A stretch of DNA of 44,666 nucleotides, taken from NCBI GenBank assembly GCA_944381535.1, contig CALWLN010000213.1:1-44666 (forward strand). Direction: 5' to 3'. A program made the position numbers and the translations under genes. The notes under the pieces were generated by a model. It worked only from the letters and a program-made list of their open reading frames with translations, ran no database searches and was not told the origin of the DNA. The stretch is from an uncultured Lachnospiraceae bacterium. GTDB taxonomy: Bacteria; Bacillota; Clostridia; Lachnospirales; Lachnospiraceae. Below are positions 40,646 to 44,666 of the stretch, one piece after another; position 1 is the stretch's first letter; each line of letters begins with the position of its first letter.

Positions 40646-41552
40646 GGGGCGGAAAGTCAAGACAAGGAAATTGCAGCGTTACGGAAAAAATATCGTCCTT
40701 CAGCTCCGCAGTGGCCGTGCCGCCCATTTTCTCCACCAGTCCCCTGGCAATGGCGAGGCCCAGGCCGGCAGAGGTATGGGTTCTCGCCGAATCCGCCTTG
40801 TAAAATCGCTGAAACACCTGCCCGATATCGATTTCCTCCCCATTTGTAACCTGGTTCGAGCACCGAAAACCGGCAAATCCTTCTTTGCGGAATAAAAGAA
40901 AGGAAATCTGTGTTCCGCCGTGCTCCAGCGCATTTTTTATCAGGTTCTGTACAGCCCGCCGGATTGCCTCCTCATTGCCGGAAATCAAAAGATGTCCGTC
41001 GCAGAAATCCGTATGGGGCTCGATTCCTTTTTTCTGAAAATCCTCGTAAAAGGAGAATACGGTGCTGTAAACGCAGGCCCCAAAATCCAGAGGCTCCAGT
41101 TCCAGCTCGTATCCTTCATCCTGGAGTCTGGTGTAGGTGAACAGTTCCTCCAGCATATCCTTCAGGCTCCCGATTCGGGTCTGAATAATGGCAATATACC
41201 GTTGGCGCTCCTCCTCCGATTCACTTTTCAAAAGAAGCTGAAAATACCCGTCCAGGGAGGTGAGGGGTGTGCGGATGTCGTGGGACAGGTTTGTGATGGT
41301 TTCCTTTAAATGATATTCGCTTTGCCGGGAATTTTGCTTGATCTCCCGGGAGAGGTCAATGATCTCATTCATGCCGTCCACCAGCTCATTCAACTCCCGA
41401 AAGGGAAGACCGGACGTCAGCCGCAGATTCGTCTGATGGGATTTTAAAAACGCCAACTGGCAGCAGGTCTTTTTGACCTGCCGCCGGTAAAAAACAAATA
41501 AAAGGATGAAAATCACTGCCACAGCGGTTGCGGCAATCGCCAAAAAAATCAT
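40632..41552 (-). CDS. Sensor histidine kinase without extracellular sensor domain
   Basis: A 306-residue kinase with a single membrane helix at residues 2-22 and almost no outside part. The coiled region is followed by H91 in TNLSHDIRTPLTSL. The ATPase domain has NLIKNALEHGG (N box), a degenerate G1 (NQVTNGEEIDIG), and AGLGLAIARGLVEKMGG (G2). It is the last gene after a response regulator, ABC ATPase and permease. Kinases like this often sense stress through a partner transporter and not through a ligand domain. Its C-terminus overlaps the repeat array. Confidence 0.88.
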   Translation of the reverse strand: MIFLAIAATAVAVIFILLFVFYRRQVKKTCCQLAFLKSHQTNLRLTSGLPFRELNELVDGMNEIIDLSREIKQNSRQSEYHLKETITNLSHDIRTPLTSLDGYFQLLLKSESEEERQRYIAIIQTRIGSLKDMLEELFTYTRLQDEGYELELEPLDFGACVYSTVFSFYEDFQKKGIEPHTDFCDGHLLISGNEEAIRRAVQNLIKNALEHGGTQISFLLFRKEGFAGFRCSNQVTNGEEIDIGQVFQRFYKADSARTHTSAGLGLAIARGLVEKMGGTATAELKDDIFSVTLQFPCLDFPPRNAL

Positions 41553-41564
41553 AAAAACAACTCC

Positions 41565-42425
41565 TTATCGAACGTCCCGTTTCTGCATAACCAGCATGGA
41601 AAGGATGGTACAGGCCACCACAAAAGCGCCTCCCACGATCACGGCCCGGATCAGCGCCTCCGGCGCTGCGCCGATTCCGGCCATACTGATATTGCCATCC
41701 AGGGTATATTTGCTGATATCAAAATTCCAGCTTGGCCGGATATCATAAACGATCTTATTGATAAGGGAATAAACCGGAATCAATGTTCCGACGCAGGCCA
41801 GCAGACCCACCACCATGCTGAAGGCGGAGCTGCGGGACAGGATAGTCAGAAACAGGATCAGTGCGGCAAATCCCAGGTGCAGAAGATACTGAACGCCCAG
41901 ACACTGCAGCAGCGAGGATTCCGACCCCAGGTAAAACCGGTCGCCCCAAAGGGCCAGCCCGGTCAGTGCCGCAACTGCCGCAAAAACAACCAGCATTAGA
42001 AGCACCTGTACCGCCAGGGCTGCAAGTTTGGAAAGCACCAGCATTCCACGGTTTGGAAATTGCCCTGCGATATTTTTCACATATCCGTTTTTCTGCTCGG
42101 CACTGACGAATATTGCCGCAAAGATGATACAGAGCAATAACAGAAGTCCGCTGCTTATCTCCGTGCTGAGAATGTCCCCAACCTCGATTTTCCCGTCCAC
42201 CCATTCCGGGTCGGCGGTGGTATAGATCCCGATACTCCGGTCCTCATTGCCGTCAATTTCTTCCTGCTGCTCCTGGATATATTGGGGGTTCTCTGCCATG
42301 GACTGAATGTCCGAGTCCGTCATGGAAACGGCGAACACCGCCAGCAGGACGGTAAAGGTCAGAATCACCCAGGTAGAAACAGAATGCATCATGCGGTAAA
42401 AATCCATTTTGATCAAGTTAAACAT
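41565..42425 (-). CDS. ABC-2 transporter permease
   Basis: Integral membrane protein of 286 residues starting at the ATG at 42425, which overlaps the ATPase stop by 8 bases. About six membrane segments are visible: residues 19-37, 88-110, 118-140 onward, 170-195 and 260-280. An extracytoplasmic loop (DSDIQSMAENPQYIQEQQEE) follows the first helix, which is common in BcrB/NatB-like permeases. It pairs with the BcrA-type ATPase. Confidence 0.88.
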   Translation of the reverse strand: MFNLIKMDFYRMMHSVSTWVILTFTVLLAVFAVSMTDSDIQSMAENPQYIQEQQEEIDGNEDRSIGIYTTADPEWVDGKIEVGDILSTEISSGLLLLLCIIFAAIFVSAEQKNGYVKNIAGQFPNRGMLVLSKLAALAVQVLLMLVVFAAVAALTGLALWGDRFYLGSESSLLQCLGVQYLLHLGFAALILFLTILSRSSAFSMVVGLLACVGTLIPVYSLINKIVYDIRPSWNFDISKYTLDGNISMAGIGAAPEALIRAVIVGGAFVVACTILSMLVMQKRDVR

Positions 42426-43332
42426 TTGCGGCACCTCCCGTAAGATTTAAGTAGTAATCCTCCAACGCTTCATTTTTCACGGTAATTCCCATGGTTTTCA
42501 CATGATTCTCAGCCAGCTCCATGGTAATTTCGCCGCCGTCATTTAAGCGCTCAAAAATATGGATGGTGTCTGCGTCTACCACCTTATAATCCGTAATCCC
42601 CATGTTCTCCAACACGGTACACGCCCTGCGGGTGTCGCTTGTTTTCAACTCAATGCGCTCGCTGCACCTGGACAGAAGCTCCTCCCGGGTCAGCTCCTGC
42701 AGCAGAACTCCGTCGTGGATGATTCCATAATGGGTCGCAATCTTGGAAAGTTCCTCCAAAATATGACTGGAAATGATCAGCGTGATCCCCCGCTCCTTGT
42801 TGAGCTTAAAAAGCGTCTCCCAGACTTCGGCGATGCCCTGGGGGTCAAGACCGTTGATGGGCTCGTCCAAAATTAGCAGGTCCGGATCGTTTACAAGAGC
42901 CAGCGCAATGCCCAGGCGCTGCTTCATGCCAAGGGAAAAATTCTTCAACTTCTTTTTACCGGTGTCCGAAAGCCCCACGATCTTTAATAGTTCCTCAATG
43001 ACGCCTTTCTTACGGACACCCATGGCCAGACATTTCAGCTTTAAATTTTCCGCCGCCGACATGTTCGGATAGATACCGGGAGTTTCAATCAGCGTTCCGA
43101 TACGGGACATGTAGATCGCAGCGCCTTTCCCGGATTCCCCGAACAAGGAGAAATCCCCGGAGGTGGGGGCTGCCAGCCCGCTGATGATTTTTAAGATGGT
43201 GGTCTTTCCGGCTCCGTTGCGCCCGATCAAGCCGTAGATGTCGCCCTGCCGAACATGAAGATTTACAGCGTTTACCGCCTTATGCCTGCCATACTGTTTT
43301 GTCAGGCTGTTTGTCGTCAGTAAGTATTCCAT
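42418..43332 (-). CDS. ABC transporter ATPase, BcrA/NatA type
   Basis: A 304-residue ATPase. Walker A is GRNGAGKTT at about residues 38-46; the signature is FSLGMKQRLGIALAL, Walker B is LLILDEPINGLDPQG, and the H-loop is ISSHILEE. The C-terminal 80 residues (DTRRACTVLENMGITDYKVV) are a DUF4162-like extension. Such units often export lantibiotics or bacitracin, or act as self-protection. It lies 175 bases after the response regulator gene, with GTTWAAG direct repeats in the gap. Confidence 0.93.
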   Translation of the reverse strand: MEYLLTTNSLTKQYGRHKAVNAVNLHVRQGDIYGLIGRNGAGKTTILKIISGLAAPTSGDFSLFGESGKGAAIYMSRIGTLIETPGIYPNMSAAENLKLKCLAMGVRKKGVIEELLKIVGLSDTGKKKLKNFSLGMKQRLGIALALVNDPDLLILDEPINGLDPQGIAEVWETLFKLNKERGITLIISSHILEELSKIATHYGIIHDGVLLQELTREELLSRCSERIELKTSDTRRACTVLENMGITDYKVVDADTIHIFERLNDGGEITMELAENHVKTMGITVKNEALEDYYLNLTGGAANV

Positions 43333-43398
43333 ATGTTTTCCTCCTTTGCTTTACGTTTTTTATCATACAGCCAAAATATCAATCAATCGCAAAGCAAA

Positions 43399-43416
43399 GT
43401 TTAAGAAAGGTTAAAG
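43399..43416 (+). promoter_or_regulatory. Candidate response-regulator direct repeat
   Basis: GTTTAAG (43399-43405) and GTTAAAG (43410-43416) are 11 bp apart, one helical turn, in the 175-base gap between the regulator and the ABC genes. This spacing is usual for OmpR-family regulators. No strong -35 hexamer lies on the ABC side, as expected for an activated promoter. Confidence 0.5.
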
Positions 43417-43507
43417 TTATCCTGTCCGTTCCGGTATCGGAACCGGTACAAACTATCGCGGCCGCTCCTTAAAATGGACGTCTGCCCGCAGCGCAGGCCG
43501 CCTACAA

Positions 43508-44188
43508 TTATTTTGCCAGCCGGAAACCGATTCCCCATACGGTTTCGATGTATTCCTGCTCCGAAACCGCCTTGAGCTTTTTGCGGATGTTGCTGATATG
43601 GACGTTGATGGTCTTATCTTCCCCAATATAAAGGTCATCCCATGCATAGTCATAGATGTCCTGTTTGGAATATACCCGATCCGGATGGGAAAGGAGAAGC
43701 TCCAGAATCTTAAATTCCTGCCGGGTCAGTTCAATGCTTTTGCCCTGAACCGTGGCAGTAAAGGAATCCAGACATAGCTGTAAGTCCTTATAGGTAAGAA
43801 CCTCCGGCTTCCCGCCCTGGGTATCGGCAAAGCGGCGGATCTGCACCCCGATTCTGGCAATCAGTTCCTGGATTTCAAAGGGTTTTGTCATATAATCCTC
43901 CGCCCCGGAGGTTAAGAGCTCCACCTTGCTGTCCAGACTGTCCTTGGCGGAGACCACGATGACCGGAACAGCCTGCTTTTCCTTAATCTGCGGAAGCAAT
44001 TCCTCGCCGTTCATCCCCGGCAGCATTAAGTCTAAAATCACCAAAGAATAAGGCTCTTTTTCGATATATAACAGTCCTTCCGTCCCGGAAAAGGCCTGGG
44101 TACAGCCGTAACCCGCCTTTTTAAGGGCGTCTGCCGTCATGTTGTTGATGTCGGTGTCGTCTTCTATGATCAAAATTTTGTGGATCAT
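43508..44188 (-). CDS. OmpR-family response regulator
   Basis: A 226-residue regulator, start ATG at 44188 (MIHKILIIEDDTDINNMTAD); the open frame continues upstream without a ribosome site. The phospho-acceptor is D53 in VILDLMLPGMNGEE, with VVSAKDSLD and K in YMTKPFE. The C-terminal winged helix runs from about residue 130 (LTRQEFKILELLLSHPDRVY, INVHISNIRKKLK, ETVWGIGFRL). It probably controls the ABC transporter and kinase genes that follow on the same strand. Confidence 0.93.
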   Translation of the reverse strand: MIHKILIIEDDTDINNMTADALKKAGYGCTQAFSGTEGLLYIEKEPYSLVILDLMLPGMNGEELLPQIKEKQAVPVIVVSAKDSLDSKVELLTSGAEDYMTKPFEIQELIARIGVQIRRFADTQGGKPEVLTYKDLQLCLDSFTATVQGKSIELTRQEFKILELLLSHPDRVYSKQDIYDYAWDDLYIGEDKTINVHISNIRKKLKAVSEQEYIETVWGIGFRLAK

Positions 44189-44228
44189 TATTCTGGCCTT
44201 TCTTACTCCTAATTTTTTGAAAGTTTTT

Positions 44229-44666
44229 CTAAAATTCCGGCAGTTCGGTAAAAATGACGCTCTCGCCATTTGCGATTCCACCGTATAGTTTATCGTTGAA
44301 TCTGCCTGTCTCTACATAATGTTCCATTACAAATTTGGCGGTAAAGGGCATTTCCAAAGTCCTGATTTCTGAAATGTCAAACCACTTAAGTGTTCCTTCA
44401 TTGGAGGTAAGAGGGATGGCCGGAAACATCTTTAGTTCCGCAAAAAAATAGTAATTTTGCCGCAACTCACCCTTTGTTCTCCGTAATGTCACGTAACGCA
44501 TTTTGAGATTTTTCAAAGAGGCTTCCGTTATGCCAAGCTCCTCCGTCAATTCTCTCAATACGCAGGCTTTCGCGTCGTTTATTTCATATGCTTCAAAATG
44601 TCCGCCCGCCGAAGCGACCCATGTATCGCTTACCACCCGGCCGCCCTGCCGGTAAAGTAACAGAAT
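44229..44666 (-). CDS. NUDIX hydrolase, C-terminal part (cut by window edge)
   Basis: The frame runs open from the window edge (ILLLYRQGGRVVSDTWVASA, then GGHFEAYEIN) to the stop at 44229. The NUDIX box is GGHFEAYEINDAKACVLREL followed by TEELGI; the spacing between the first Glu and RE is two residues longer than the classical rule, as in a known 8-oxo-dGTP-pyrophosphatase-like branch. The C-terminal part ends in IFTELPEF. The N-terminal start is outside the window. It is convergent in function with nothing nearby and lies 40 bases before the response regulator gene. Confidence 0.85.
   Translation of the reverse strand: MLLLYRQGGRVVSDTWVASAGGHFEAYEINDAKACVLRELTEELGITEASLKNLKMRYVTLRRTKGELRQNYYFFAELKMFPAIPLTSNEGTLKWFDISEIRTLEMPFTAKFVMEHYVETGRFNDKLYGGIANGESVIFTELPEF

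Noticed and set aside
1-44666. tRNA, rRNA or other large structured RNA genes
   Set aside because: I looked for cloverleaf-like arms with TTC and CCA features and for rRNA-like blocks in all gaps and found none.

Overview
The window is a chromosomal segment of an endospore-forming, low-oxygen Firmicute, most likely a Lachnospiraceae (Clostridium cluster XIVa) member. This rests on the complete spoIIIA operon, spoIIM beside xerD, RNase Y, a LexA box of the Gram-positive type at recA, small conserved Lachnospiraceae-type proteins beside alaS, and an LplB/YtcP-type sugar importer with a YesM/YesN-type two-component system. Nearly everything except two regulatory pairs and an insertion sequence lies on the minus strand.

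Layout. 1-12132: housekeeping genes, being xerD (cut by the window edge), spoIIM, an ADP-ribose pyrophosphatase, rny, recX, recA (SOS-regulated), trxA, an orphan KdpD/KdpE-like pair (+), a damaged metallophosphoesterase, a broken TOPRIM-like gene beside an intact AAA ATPase (a decayed two-gene defence-type cassette), and prfC. 12133-17454: spoIIIAA-AH, with a sigma-E-like promoter in front and a strong hairpin terminator behind. 17521-19346: a HigBA-type toxin-antitoxin pair with a palindromic operator over its -10, an AlkD-like protein and rpsU. 19408 to about 21455: an ISAs1-type insertion sequence with an extra upstream ORF. 21608-34471: a glycan locus in which an importer, two cytoplasmic glycosidases, an epimerase-like SDR, a class III aminotransferase and a short medium-chain dehydrogenase share one direction, with divergent AraC-type regulator and YesM-type kinase genes. 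34419-40496: SdpI-like protein, tadA, alaS, a 46-residue membrane peptide, an MBL hydrolase and an MTA/SAH-deaminase-like amidohydrolase. 40632-44188: response regulator, BcrA-type ABC transporter and kinase. 44229-44666: a cut NUDIX gene.

The most distinctive material is: (a) the glycan locus joining hydrolases to an aminotransferase and two oxidoreductases, which suggests an unusual amino-sugar or imino-sugar route; (b) a decayed AAA plus TOPRIM-like pair next to a metallophosphoesterase that has lost its GNH(E) motif in frame; (c) two short tandem arrays of palindromic units (40 bp and 36 bp periods) in front of xerD and of the amidohydrolase gene; (d) a second palindromic intergenic family in three places; (e) a near-consensus promoter that fires directly into a terminator hairpin between trxA and recA. 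All functional names come from reading motifs and overall resemblance; no database search was possible.
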